The notes under the pieces are model-generated. The model was not told the origin of the DNA, made no database searches, and saw only the letters and a program-made list of their open reading frames with translations. The translations under genes were made by a program, and so were the position numbers. A DNA stretch of 64,000 bases, from assembly GCA_021831035.1 (NCBI GenBank), contig JAKBNL010000003.1:96165-160164 (forward strand), read 5' to 3'. This DNA comes from Actinomycetes bacterium. GTDB taxonomy: Bacteria > Actinomycetota > Acidimicrobiia > Acidimicrobiales > RAAP-2. Shown in pieces: positions 39,100 to 47,469 of the stretch (within the stretch, counting starts at the first letter, position 1; the number at the start of each line of letters is the position of its first letter).

Positions 39100-39531
39100 T
39101 CAGCGCGCCGAGACGTACTCCAGCAGCTCGCGCTTCTCGCTCTCGAGCTGGTCGAGGCGGGCCTTGACGACGTCGCCGATCGACACGAGGCCGACGAGCT
39201 GTCCCCCCTCGACCACCGGGACGTGGCGGAAGCGACGTTCGGTCATGGTGGCGAGCACCCGCAGGAGGTCGGTCGAGCCCGTGCAGACCGTGACCTCGCT
39301 CGACATGTGCGCCGAGACCGGGTCGCCCAGGGCGCCGGGGCCGCCGCCGGCGAGGGCCCGCACCGCGTCGCGCTCGGAGAAGATGCCCGCGAAGGGCGGG
39401 TGCGCGCCGGTCACCACGAGCGCGCCGATGCGCCGCTCGGCGAGGATGGCCAGCGCCTCGGCGATCGTGGCGTCGCGGGCGACCGTGGCGACCTCGCGCC
39501 CCTTGGCGTCGAGGATGGCTGAGACGTTCAT
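39100..39531 (-). CDS. CBS-domain pair protein
   Basis: 143 aa consisting of two CBS domains (VSAILDAKGREVATVARDATIAEALAILAERRIGALVV and the second from VSAHMSSEVTVCTGSTDLLRVLATMTERRFRHVPVV) and a short C-terminal helix. Stand-alone CBS pairs bind adenine nucleotides and modulate partners; the partner is unknown. ATG 39531 with AAAGGGGG upstream. It is convergent with atpC, with no space for a terminator between them. Confidence 0.88.
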   Translation of the reverse strand: MNVSAILDAKGREVATVARDATIAEALAILAERRIGALVVTGAHPPFAGIFSERDAVRALAGGGPGALGDPVSAHMSSEVTVCTGSTDLLRVLATMTERRFRHVPVVEGGQLVGLVSIGDVVKARLDQLESEKRELLEYVSAR

Positions 39532-39606
39532 CGCGCCCCCTTTCGTCGGCGCCGCCACCAGACGGCCCCGTGAGCGGAGGTTAACGGAGGCCGGGCCGGC
39601 GCGCCA

Positions 39607-40596
39607 CTAGAACCCCGCGGCGTTGAACTCCTGGAGCTTGTCGTGGCGGTGGAAGGTCTCGATCGTGCGCACCGTGCCGGTGCGCGAGCGCACCACCAGC
39701 GACTGGGTCGTCGCGCCGAAGTCGTAGAAGCGCACGCCGCGCAGGAAGTCGCCGTCGGTGATGGCGGTGCAGGCGAAGAAGCAGTTCTCACTCGCCACGA
39801 GGTCGTGGGTCGTGAGGACGCGGTCGAAGTCGTAGCCCTGGGCCTCGGCCTGGGCGCGGACCTCGTCGTTGTGGGCGTGCAGCACCCCCTGGATCTCGCC
39901 GCCCAGACCGTGGAGGGCGGCCGCGGCGATGACGCCCTCGGGCGTGCCACCGATCCCGAGCAGGATGTCGGCACCGGAGTTGGGCCAGCCCGTCGCGATG
40001 GCGCCGGCGACGTCGCCGTCGGTGATCGAGAGCACCCGCGCGCCGGCCTCGCGGACCTCGGCGACGAGGTCGGCGTGGCGCGGCCGGTCCAGGACGACCA
40101 CCCCGAGCTCCTGGACGGGCTTGTTCAGCCGCTTGGAGAGCTCCTTGAGGTTGTCGGTCGGCGAGGCGTTGACGTCGACGGCGCCGCGGCCCCGCGGTCC
40201 GACCGCGACCTTCTTCATGTAGAAGCAGGGGCCCGGGTCGAACATCGTGCCCCGCTCGGAGAGCGCGATCACCGCCAGCGCCCCGTTGCGGCCCTGGGCC
40301 GTCAGGGTCGTGCCGTCGATGGGGTCGACCGCCACGTCGACCTCGGGCGGGCGGCCGTCGCCGACGCGCTCGCCGTTGTAGAGCATGGGCGCGTGGTCCT
40401 TCTCGCCCTCCCCGATGACGACGATCCCGTCCATCGCCACGGCCCCCAGGACGAAGCGCATCGCGTCGACCGCGGCCCGGTCGGCCGATATCTTGTCGCC
40501 ACGGCCGGCCCAGCGCGCGGCGGCGATGGCCGCCGCCTCGGTGACCCGGGTGAGCTCGAGGGCGATGTTGCGGTCGGGCTGGGTCGGCTGACGCAT
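39607..40596 (-). CDS. glpX: Fructose-1,6-bisphosphatase class II
   Basis: 329 aa. GlpX-type FBPase for gluconeogenesis: IGEGEKDHAPMLYNGERVG, the metal-binding DVAVDPIDGTTLTAQGRNGA, DRPRHADLV and GIGGTPEGVIAAAAL. TACGCT lies exactly 6 nt before ATG 40596 on the minus strand, predicting a leaderless mRNA. Divergent from murA with only 74 bp between the starts. Confidence 0.95.
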   Translation of the reverse strand: MRQPTQPDRNIALELTRVTEAAAIAAARWAGRGDKISADRAAVDAMRFVLGAVAMDGIVVIGEGEKDHAPMLYNGERVGDGRPPEVDVAVDPIDGTTLTAQGRNGALAVIALSERGTMFDPGPCFYMKKVAVGPRGRGAVDVNASPTDNLKELSKRLNKPVQELGVVVLDRPRHADLVAEVREAGARVLSITDGDVAGAIATGWPNSGADILLGIGGTPEGVIAAAALHGLGGEIQGVLHAHNDEVRAQAEAQGYDFDRVLTTHDLVASENCFFACTAITDGDFLRGVRFYDFGATTQSLVVRSRTGTVRTIETFHRHDKLQEFNAAGF

Positions 40597-40670
40597 GGGG
40601 CCAGCGTAACCCCGCCCCCCTGACCACCCCAAATGGGGGCGGGGGGCGCGCCAGGGGCCATACTGGAGCC

Positions 40671-41936
40671 GTGCCCTCGCTCGTTTTGAAGCCCTCCGGC
40701 GCGCTCGCGGGCGAGGTGACCGCCCTCGGGGCGAAGAACGCCGTGCTGAAACAGATGGCCGCCTGCCTGCTCGCCACCGGCGAGCACCGGCTCAGCAACG
40801 TGCCCGACATCTCCGACGTCACCGTGATGGCCGAGCTGCTCGTGGCCCTCGGCTGCGCGGTGGTCCGGCCGACCGCCCACGAGCTGGTGGTGCGGGTCCC
40901 CGAGGCGAGCGAGCTCGCGCCCTACGCGCCGGCGCACCTCTTCGAGGCGATGCGGGCCTCGATCGTCGTGCTCGGCCCGCTGCTCGCGCGCTGCGGCGAG
41001 GCGCACATGGCCCTGCCCGGCGGCGACGACTTCGGCCAGCGCCCGATCAACTTCCACACCGAGGGACTGAGCGCGATGGGCGCGCGCTTCTCCAACGACC
41101 GCACCTCGATCCACGCGGTCACGACGGAGCCCCGGCTGCGCGCGACGCGCGTGGTGCTCGAGTACCCGAGCCACACCGCGACCGACAACCTGCTCATGGC
41201 CGCGGTACTGGCCCAGGGCCGCACGGTCATCGACAACGCGGCGCGGGAGCCCGAGGTCGAGGACCTCGGTCGCCAGCTGCTCGCGATGGGCGCGCGCGTC
41301 GAGGGGCTCGGCACCTCGCGGCTCACCGTCGAGGGGGTGGAGCGGCTCACCCCGGCCGTCCACGAGGTCGTCACGGACCGGGTCGTGTCGGCCACCTACC
41401 TCGCCGCCGCGGCCATCACCGGCGGCAGCGTGCGGGTGCTCGACGCCCGGGCCGACCACATGGTCATGCTCCTGCGCAAGCTCGAGGCGATGGGGGTGAT
41501 GGTCGACCGTGAGGGGACGGGCGTCGCGGCGACCGCGACCGGGCGCCTGCGCGGGGTCGACGTCGCCACCCTGCCCTACCCGGGCGTGGCCACCGACTAC
41601 AAGCCGCTGCTCACCACGATCCTGGCCGTCGCCGAGGGGGTCTCGGTCGTCACCGAGAACCTCTTCGTCGGGCGGTTCCGCTACGTCGACGAGCTGATCC
41701 GCCTGGGGGCCGACATCACGACCGAGGGCCACCACGCGGTGGTGCGCGGGGTCGAGGGCCTCACCGGCACCCAGGTGCGCGCGACCGACATCCGGGCGGC
41801 CGCGGCGCTCGCCCTGGCCGGCCTCGTGGCCGAGGGCGAGACTGTGGTGGGCGGCCTCGAGCACGTCGAGCGCGGCTACGACGACTTCGTCGGTCGCCTG
41901 CGCTCACTCGGCGCGGCCGTCGAGCGCCGCGCGTGA
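40671..41936 (+). CDS. murA: UDP-N-acetylglucosamine 1-carboxyvinyltransferase (Asp-type)
   Basis: 421 aa. First committed step of peptidoglycan synthesis. EPSP-synthase fold with GAKNAVLKQMAACLL and repeated inside-out barrels. The active-site loop reads LPGGDDFGQRP where E. coli has LPGGCTIGARP, so the fosfomycin-targeted Cys is Asp, as in mycobacteria. GTG 40671 is 6 nt after CATACT (-10), a leaderless arrangement. The stop overlaps meaB (GTGA). Confidence 0.93.
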   Translation: MPSLVLKPSGALAGEVTALGAKNAVLKQMAACLLATGEHRLSNVPDISDVTVMAELLVALGCAVVRPTAHELVVRVPEASELAPYAPAHLFEAMRASIVVLGPLLARCGEAHMALPGGDDFGQRPINFHTEGLSAMGARFSNDRTSIHAVTTEPRLRATRVVLEYPSHTATDNLLMAAVLAQGRTVIDNAAREPEVEDLGRQLLAMGARVEGLGTSRLTVEGVERLTPAVHEVVTDRVVSATYLAAAAITGGSVRVLDARADHMVMLLRKLEAMGVMVDREGTGVAATATGRLRGVDVATLPYPGVATDYKPLLTTILAVAEGVSVVTENLFVGRFRYVDELIRLGADITTEGHHAVVRGVEGLTGTQVRATDIRAAAALALAGLVAEGETVVGGLEHVERGYDDFVGRLRSLGAAVERRA

Positions 41937-42877
41937 GGGCGCCGGAGGAGCTCCTCGAAGAGGCCCGCGCGGGCTCGCGCGCCGCGCTCGCCCGGCTGCT
42001 CAGCTACGTGGAGGCTGGAGGCGACGCCCTGCGCGCGACGGCGGCCCTGGCCTACCGCACGCCGGTGCCCTACGTGGTCGGGGTGACCGGCCCACCGGGC
42101 GCGGGCAAGTCGACGCTCACCGACCAGTACATCGCGGCCACCCTCGCGGGGCGGACCGAGGGCGAGGGCCGGCTGGGCGTGCTGTGCGTCGACCCGACCT
42201 CGCCCTTCTCCGGGGGCGCGATCCTGGGCGACCGGATCCGTATGCAGGCCCACGCCACCGACGACCGGGTCTTCATCCGCTCGATGGCCACCCGGGGCCA
42301 CCTGGGGGGCCTCTCGCTCGCCGTGCCCGACGCGGTGCGTGTCCTCGGGGCGACGGGATCGCGCCGGGTCCTCGTCGAGACGGTCGGGGTGGGTCAGATG
42401 GAGGTCGACATCGCCTCGGCCGCCGACACGACGGTGGTGGTGACCAACCCCGGCTGGGGCGACGCGATGCAGGCCAACAAGGCCGGGCTGCTCGAGGTGG
42501 CCGACGTCTTCGTGATCAACAAGGCCGACCGCGCCGGCGTGCGCGAGACCCGCCGCGACCTCGAGCAGATGCTCGACCTCGGGGGCGCGCGCGACTGGCG
42601 ACCCCCGATCGTCGAGACCGTGGCCACCACCGGCGCCGGGATCGCGGACCTCCTCGAGGCCCTCGACGCGCACCGGACGCACCTCGACGGGGCCGGGCTG
42701 GTGGCGCGCCGCCGGGCCCACGCGCGCGCCCAGCTCGAGGCGGTGGTCGCCGCGGCGCTGCGCGAGCGCGCCGCGACGCGCGCCGGCGGCGCGGCCCTGG
42801 AGGCCGCCGTGGAGCTGCTCCTCGAGGGCCGCGCCGACCCCTACGGCGCGGCCGAGACGTTACTGTCGGAGCCGTGA
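41933..42877 (+). CDS. meaB: MeaB/ArgK-family GTPase (methylmalonyl-CoA mutase chaperone)
   Basis: 314 aa G3E GTPase. P-loop GVTGPPGAGKSTLTD, then VDPTSPFSGGAILGDRIRM, ETVGVGQMEVD and NKADRAGV. These proteins load or protect the B12 cofactor of methylmalonyl-CoA mutase. The mutase is not in the window, but a B12 importer and an acyl-CoA carboxylase that may supply its pathway are. The GTG start overlaps murA, and the stop overlaps the next gene. Confidence 0.9.
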   Translation: MRAPEELLEEARAGSRAALARLLSYVEAGGDALRATAALAYRTPVPYVVGVTGPPGAGKSTLTDQYIAATLAGRTEGEGRLGVLCVDPTSPFSGGAILGDRIRMQAHATDDRVFIRSMATRGHLGGLSLAVPDAVRVLGATGSRRVLVETVGVGQMEVDIASAADTTVVVTNPGWGDAMQANKAGLLEVADVFVINKADRAGVRETRRDLEQMLDLGGARDWRPPIVETVATTGAGIADLLEALDAHRTHLDGAGLVARRRAHARAQLEAVVAAALRERAATRAGGAALEAAVELLLEGRADPYGAAETLLSEP

Positions 42878-43326
42878 TCGCCACCTCGGTCGGCTACGAC
42901 CTCGTCTTCTTGGTCCACGTGATGACGGCGGTGGCGGTGGTGATCGTGCTCGTGGCCATGCGCACCGCCGCCGACGCGGTCGCCCGGGGCGCCGACGCCG
43001 CGACCCAGGCCCGGCGCCTGCCCACGGGCACCAACTGGGCCGCGCGGCTCGTCCACCTGCTCCCGGTGACCGGTCTCGTCATGGCCCTGACGGGCGACGC
43101 GTCGGTGTCGCTCGGCCACGCCTGGGTCGTCGCGGGGATCGTGCTCTACGTGCTGGCCGCCGGTCACCTGGAGGCGCGGGTCCTGCCGCTCGAGGCCGAG
43201 GTCGCCCGCGAGGCCGCCCGCGAGGGGCGGGCCCCGGCCGGCGAGGGCCGTCGGCTGCGGCTCTCGGTCGACACGGCCCTGGCCCTCATCGCGCTGGCCC
43301 TGATCGCGATGCTGGTCCAGTTCTAG
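42874..43326 (+). CDS. Small integral membrane protein (DUF2269-like)
   Basis: 150 aa with four hydrophobic segments (YDLVFLVHVMTAVAVVIVLVAMR, VHLLPVTGLVMALTG, HAWVVAGIVLYVLAAGHLEARVL, VDTALALIALALIAMLVQF). The histidine in the first helix (LVHVM) and the general plan resemble DUF2269-type heme-less membrane proteins; function unknown. GTG start coupled to meaB (GTGA); the stop shares a base with the next GTG. Confidence 0.7.
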   Translation: MIATSVGYDLVFLVHVMTAVAVVIVLVAMRTAADAVARGADAATQARRLPTGTNWAARLVHLLPVTGLVMALTGDASVSLGHAWVVAGIVLYVLAAGHLEARVLPLEAEVAREAAREGRAPAGEGRRLRLSVDTALALIALALIAMLVQF

Positions 43327-44330
43327 TGGGTCTCCGCGGCCGGCGCGCGCTCGCCGCCGCCCTCCTCGGGCTCGGCGTGCTCGTCGGGTCGGCGCCGGCC
43401 GGGGCCGCGGGCGGCCTCGACGGCCCGGTGGCCCTGGCGGCCACGACCTCGGTGGTGTGGGTGGCGAGCGCCGGGAACGCCTCGCTCAGCGCCTTCAGCG
43501 TGGCGCGCCTCGCCCCGACGCTCTCGGTCGTGGCGAGTCGCGCGAACGGCCTGGCCGACCCCACGGCGCTGGCCGTGGCCGGCGACGCCCTGTGGGTCGC
43601 CGACCGGACCACCTCGACGCTCAGCGAGTTCGACGTCGCGACCGGCCAGCACCGGCGCACCGTCCACGCGCCGCGCCACGAGCTGGCCACGCCGGTCGCG
43701 CTGGCCGCCGCCCGAGGCGTCCTCTGGGTGGCCGACGCGGCGGGGACACTCGTCGCCCTCGACGCCGCGACCGGCCGGGTCGAGCACGTGGTGCGCCCGA
43801 GCCCGCGTAACGCCCTCTCGAGCCCCCGGGCGCTCGTGGTCGTCGGCGGGCGGCTGTGGGTGCTCGACGAGGGCACGGCGTCGCTCACGATCCTCGACGC
43901 GCGCACCGGGCGCCTCCTGCGCGTGGTGCGCCGGGGGGCGGCGCACCTCTCGGCGCCGGTCGCCCTCGCGGCGGCCGGGCGTCGGGTCTACGTCACCGAC
44001 GCCGGCTCGTCCTCGCTGAGCGTCTTCGACGCGCGCAGCGCGCGCCGCGTCGCGGTCGTGGCCGCGCGCCGGGACCGCCTGGACTCCCCGTGGGGGGTCG
44101 CGGCGGCGGAGGGGCGGGTCTACGTCACCGACGCCGCGGGCGACGCCCTCACGATCCTCGACGCGCGCACCGGGCGACTCCTGCGCGTGCTGCGCGGGTC
44201 GGCCTACCATCTCGACGACCCCCTCGCGGTCGCGGTCACCGGAGCGTGGGTGTGGGTCCTGAACGGCGCGGGCAACTCGATCAGCGTGATCGGGTCGCGG
44301 TCGTGGCGATTCGAGCGACTGCTCGGGTGA
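43326..44330 (+). CDS. Secreted beta-propeller protein (YncE/NHL-like)
   Basis: 334 aa. A signal peptide (ALAAALLGLGVLVGSAPAGAAGG) precedes about seven 40-residue blades of the form PVALAAAxxxVYVTDAGxxSLSVFDARTGRLLRVV. No catalytic residues are visible; it is likely a ligand- or protein-binding surface outside the cell. Two blades are almost identical at DNA level (43884-43925 and 44148-44189), showing recent internal duplication. It starts by overlapping the membrane gene stop. Confidence 0.82.
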   Translation: MGLRGRRALAAALLGLGVLVGSAPAGAAGGLDGPVALAATTSVVWVASAGNASLSAFSVARLAPTLSVVASRANGLADPTALAVAGDALWVADRTTSTLSEFDVATGQHRRTVHAPRHELATPVALAAARGVLWVADAAGTLVALDAATGRVEHVVRPSPRNALSSPRALVVVGGRLWVLDEGTASLTILDARTGRLLRVVRRGAAHLSAPVALAAAGRRVYVTDAGSSSLSVFDARSARRVAVVAARRDRLDSPWGVAAAEGRVYVTDAAGDALTILDARTGRLLRVLRGSAYHLDDPLAVAVTGAWVWVLNGAGNSISVIGSRSWRFERLLG

Positions 44331-44341
44331 GAGGAGGAACG

Positions 44342-44629
44342 ATGGGCGCGTACGTGGTCTACGAGGCGGAGGTCACCGACCCCGAGCGCTACGAGCGCTA
44401 CAAGGAGCTCGCCGGCCCGGCCGTGGCGGCCGCCGGCGGTCGCTACCTCGCCCGCGGGGGGCGCAGCGCCTCGCTCGAGGGCGCCGCGCCCGCGGGCCGG
44501 GCGGTCGTGATCGAGTTCGACTCGCTCGAGGCGGCCGTCGCGTGGTACGAGGGCGAGGCCTACACCGCGGCGCGCGCCCTGCGCGAGGGCGCGGCCACGG
44601 CGCGGGCCTACGTCGTCGAGGGCTCCTAG
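44342..44629 (+). CDS. DUF1330 family protein
   Basis: 95 aa ferredoxin-like dimeric barrel protein: MGAYVVYEAEVTDPERYERYKELAGPAVAAAGGRYLARGG, then VVIEFDSLEAAVAWYEGEAYTAARALRE is the DUF1330 pattern. Biochemical role unknown. GAGAGGAGG 5 nt before the ATG is a strong ribosome site. It faces htrA tail to tail with 2 bp between stops. Confidence 0.88.
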   Translation: MGAYVVYEAEVTDPERYERYKELAGPAVAAAGGRYLARGGRSASLEGAAPAGRAVVIEFDSLEAAVAWYEGEAYTAARALREGAATARAYVVEGS

Positions 44630-44631
44630 GG

Positions 44632-45993
44632 CTACTGGGCCGGGCCCGAGCCCAGGGTGAGCGTCGCCGAGGAGGTCGTGCCCCCGGGGGTGGTGTAGGC
44701 GACCGTCACGCTCTGACCCACGTGGAAGGTCAGGATGGCCGCCTGGAGCGAGCTGCCGTTGGTGACCGGCGTCGAGTCGATGGCGGTGATCGTGTCCCCG
44801 GCCACGAGGCCCGACTGGGCCGCCGGCCCGTTGGGCAGGACCTGGGCGATGGTGACCCCGCTCGTGGCGCTGCCCGGGCGGGCCCCGTCGACGAGGATGC
44901 CGAGGAACGGGGTGTCGCCCACGTGCACGCTCGCCGAGGCCCGACCGTCCTTGATCGCCGTCACGATCTTCATCGCGGTGTCGATGGGGATGGCGTAGCC
45001 CTGGTTGGCCGCGCCGGTGGGGGCGAAGCCGAACCCGCCGTTGGTCGAGGAGCCGGCCGTGTCCATGCCCACCACCCGGCCCCGGGCGTTCACGAGCGGC
45101 CCACCGGAGTCGCCGGGCTGGATGTCGGCGTTGATCTCGATGAGCCCCGACAGGGTCTCGGAGCCGCTCGGGTTGTTCTCGTCGCTCGCGGTGATCGTCT
45201 GGTTGAGCGAGACGACCTTGCCGGCGGCGTAGCGCGGGGTGCCGTCGAGGCCGCCCGCGTTGCCGATCCCCACGATCGTGTCGCCGACCGAGGGTCCCGA
45301 CGCGGCGATGCGCACCGTCGGCAGGTTCGACGCGCCCTGGATCTGCAGGAGGGCGACGTCGGCCGAGACGTCGTAGCCGACGACCGTCGCGGGGTAGGTC
45401 TGGCCCGAGGCGACGCTGCGCACGCTGATCGACGACGCGCCCTCGATGACGTGGTTGTTGGTCAGCACGAGGCCGCCCTTGGTGAGGATCATGCCGGTGC
45501 CCTCACCGGTCGCGCCCGCGTAGTCGTAGGTGGACACGACGTCGACCAGACCCGGGCTCACGCGGGCCGCGACCTTGGCGGCGCGGGAGTTGGACTGGGT
45601 CGCGGTGGAGCCGGGCGCGCCGGTGCCGAAGCCGAACCCCGGGAAGGGGAGGCTGCCGAAGCCCGGGACCGTGATCGAGCCGCCCGGGCCCGAGGGCGCG
45701 TAGGGGAAGGCGTAGGCCGGGGTCGCGGGGCGGTCGACCCAGTGGCCGAGCACGAAGCCCACGCCCCCGATCGAGAGCACCAGGACGGCCGCGGCCGCCG
45801 CGCGCACGAGCCAGGAGTCGCCGCGGGGCCGGGCGGGCACACTGACGGTGCCCGGACCCCACGGCGCGCCGGGGTCGGGGGAGGGGCCGGCTCCCTCGGC
45901 GGGCTCGGCGACGACGGGCTCGGCGACCGACCCGGACGCCGCGTCGGCGGGCACGCCCTCGGGGTCGCTCTCAGGGGTGTTGTCGATGGTCAT
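44632..45993 (-). CDS. HtrA/DegP-like membrane-anchored serine protease
   Basis: 453 aa. The cytosolic Pro/Glu-rich N-terminus (about 60 aa) is followed by one membrane helix (VRAAAAAVLVLSIGGVGFVLGHWV), a Gly/Phe/Pro linker, a trypsin-fold domain with the triad His in LTNNHVIEG, Asp in VSADVALLQI and Ser in QPGDSGGPLV, and a C-terminal PDZ domain (GVTIAQVLPNGPAAQSGLVAGDTI). It likely removes damaged envelope proteins. GAGAGGGAG precedes the ATG. Confidence 0.92.
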   Translation of the reverse strand: MTIDNTPESDPEGVPADAASGSVAEPVVAEPAEGAGPSPDPGAPWGPGTVSVPARPRGDSWLVRAAAAAVLVLSIGGVGFVLGHWVDRPATPAYAFPYAPSGPGGSITVPGFGSLPFPGFGFGTGAPGSTATQSNSRAAKVAARVSPGLVDVVSTYDYAGATGEGTGMILTKGGLVLTNNHVIEGASSISVRSVASGQTYPATVVGYDVSADVALLQIQGASNLPTVRIAASGPSVGDTIVGIGNAGGLDGTPRYAAGKVVSLNQTITASDENNPSGSETLSGLIEINADIQPGDSGGPLVNARGRVVGMDTAGSSTNGGFGFAPTGAANQGYAIPIDTAMKIVTAIKDGRASASVHVGDTPFLGILVDGARPGSATSGVTIAQVLPNGPAAQSGLVAGDTITAIDSTPVTNGSSLQAAILTFHVGQSVTVAYTTPGGTTSSATLTLGSGPAQ

Positions 45994-46191
45994 CTCACTC
46001 CCTCTCGTTCGGGAACGCCTCGACGCTAGGGCGCCAAGGTGAGGGAGCCCTTCGGTCGCGCTAAAAAGGGCCTAAGAGGCCGTCGGGGGCCTTCGCGCCA
46101 CGCCGGGAGGGACCGGTGACGAGCGGCCGAAGGCGTCGAGCGGCGCGCGGCGCCGGACGGGACCCCTCGCGGGCAGCCGCGACGACGGGCG

Positions 46192-47454
46192 TCACGCCCC
46201 CGGCGCGGGCGCCACGGCCGCCTCGAAGGCCGGCCCCAACCGCTGGGCGATCGCGGCCGCGAGGGCCATCGCCGCGGCGAAGGCCACGAGGGCCCAGCGG
46301 GCTGAGAGCCGCTCGGTCACGACCCCCGCGACCACCGGCGCGAGGGCGGCCAGGGCGGTCGTCAGCTGCATCAGGGTGTTGGTCACCCGACCGCGCAGCT
46401 CCTCGGGGGTGGCGCGGAACAGGGCGGCGAAGAGCACCGCGTTGGTGGTCGGCGCGATGATGAGCGGGAGGGCCAGGGGCGCCGCCACGAGGGGTGAGGG
46501 CATGACGAGGGCGGCGAGCGCGAGCATGGCCGTCCCGCCCACGGTGAGGAGGTTGACCGCGCGGGTGAGGGTGAGGTGGGGCTGGATCCGCGACGAGAGG
46601 ATGGCCCCGACGAGCCCGCCGGTCATGGCGAGGGCCTCGGTGAGCCCGACGACGCCCGGCGAGGCGCCGTGCAGGCGCAGCCCCAGGATCACCGTGAAGA
46701 GCGCGCCGTTGATCGCGAAGTTGATCAGCGGCGCCTGGATGACGACGGCGCGCAGGAGGGGGTTGCCCAGAGTGAAGCGCACGCCGTCGAGCGTCTCGCG
46801 CCACAGGCTGGCCCGGGCCGTGTCGCGCGCGGGGGTGAAGCGGCCCTTGAGGGCGCCCGAGGTGGCGACCGAGACGCCGTAGGAGACGGCGTCGGCGACG
46901 AAGGGGAGGGTCCGGGCTATCCCGTAGAGGACGCCGCCGAGGGCCGGTCCGAGCAGGCTCGCCCCGTACTGGCGCCCCTCGGAGGCGGCCCAGGCCGACT
47001 CCAGCTGGCTGTCGTGGACGATGGCCGGCAGGGCCGCGTTGGAGGCGGGCGTGAAGAGGGTGTCGCCGACGCGGTCGATCGTGGCCGCGACGAGCACGAC
47101 CCACCAGGTGACGTGGTGGGTCGCCACGAGCACCGCGAGCGCCGCCAGGGTCAGCGCGCGCACCGCGTCACAGACGATCATGGTGGCCCGACGGTCCCAC
47201 CGGTCGGCGAGGGCCCCGGCCGGGAGGCGAACGAGGAACGCGGCGACTGAGGTGAGGGTGGCGACCGCGCCGGCGAGCACCGCCGAGCCCGAGAGGGCGA
47301 GGATCAACAAGGGGTAGGCGAGGAAGCCGAACTCGGTGCCGAGCCCCGAGAGCACCTGGCCGATCCACACCAGGCGGAAGTTGCGGTTGCGCGAGAGCGG
47401 CGGCGGGGTCGCGACGGCCGGTGGTGGGCCGAGGACGTCGCCGGGATCGCTCAC
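46192..47454 (-). CDS. MFS transporter (MFS_3/enterobactin-exporter type)
   Basis: 420 aa, twelve predicted helices. NFRLVWIGQVLSGLGTEFGFLAYPLLI, the A-motif-like GALADRWDRRATMIVCD and AAWAASEGRQYGASLLGPALGGVLYG match the MFS_3 subfamily (EntS-like and drug exporters). The substrate is unknown. It follows cysN on the same strand after 15 bp, so it may be co-transcribed with cysDN, but no sulfur link is evident. GTG start. Confidence 0.85.
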   Translation of the reverse strand: MSDPGDVLGPPPAVATPPPLSRNRNFRLVWIGQVLSGLGTEFGFLAYPLLILALSGSAVLAGAVATLTSVAAFLVRLPAGALADRWDRRATMIVCDAVRALTLAALAVLVATHHVTWWVVLVAATIDRVGDTLFTPASNAALPAIVHDSQLESAWAASEGRQYGASLLGPALGGVLYGIARTLPFVADAVSYGVSVATSGALKGRFTPARDTARASLWRETLDGVRFTLGNPLLRAVVIQAPLINFAINGALFTVILGLRLHGASPGVVGLTEALAMTGGLVGAILSSRIQPHLTLTRAVNLLTVGGTAMLALAALVMPSPLVAAPLALPLIIAPTTNAVLFAALFRATPEELRGRVTNTLMQLTTALAALAPVVAGVVTERLSARWALVAFAAAMALAAAIAQRLGPAFEAAVAPAPGA

Positions 47455-47469
47455 GAGGGAGCGACGTTA

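Noticed and set aside
46062-46191. Possible small ORFs downstream of the MFS gene
   Set aside because: Reading frames here are short, lack ribosome sites and are antisense shadows; the stretch holds only the htrA promoter side and a GGCC hairpin.
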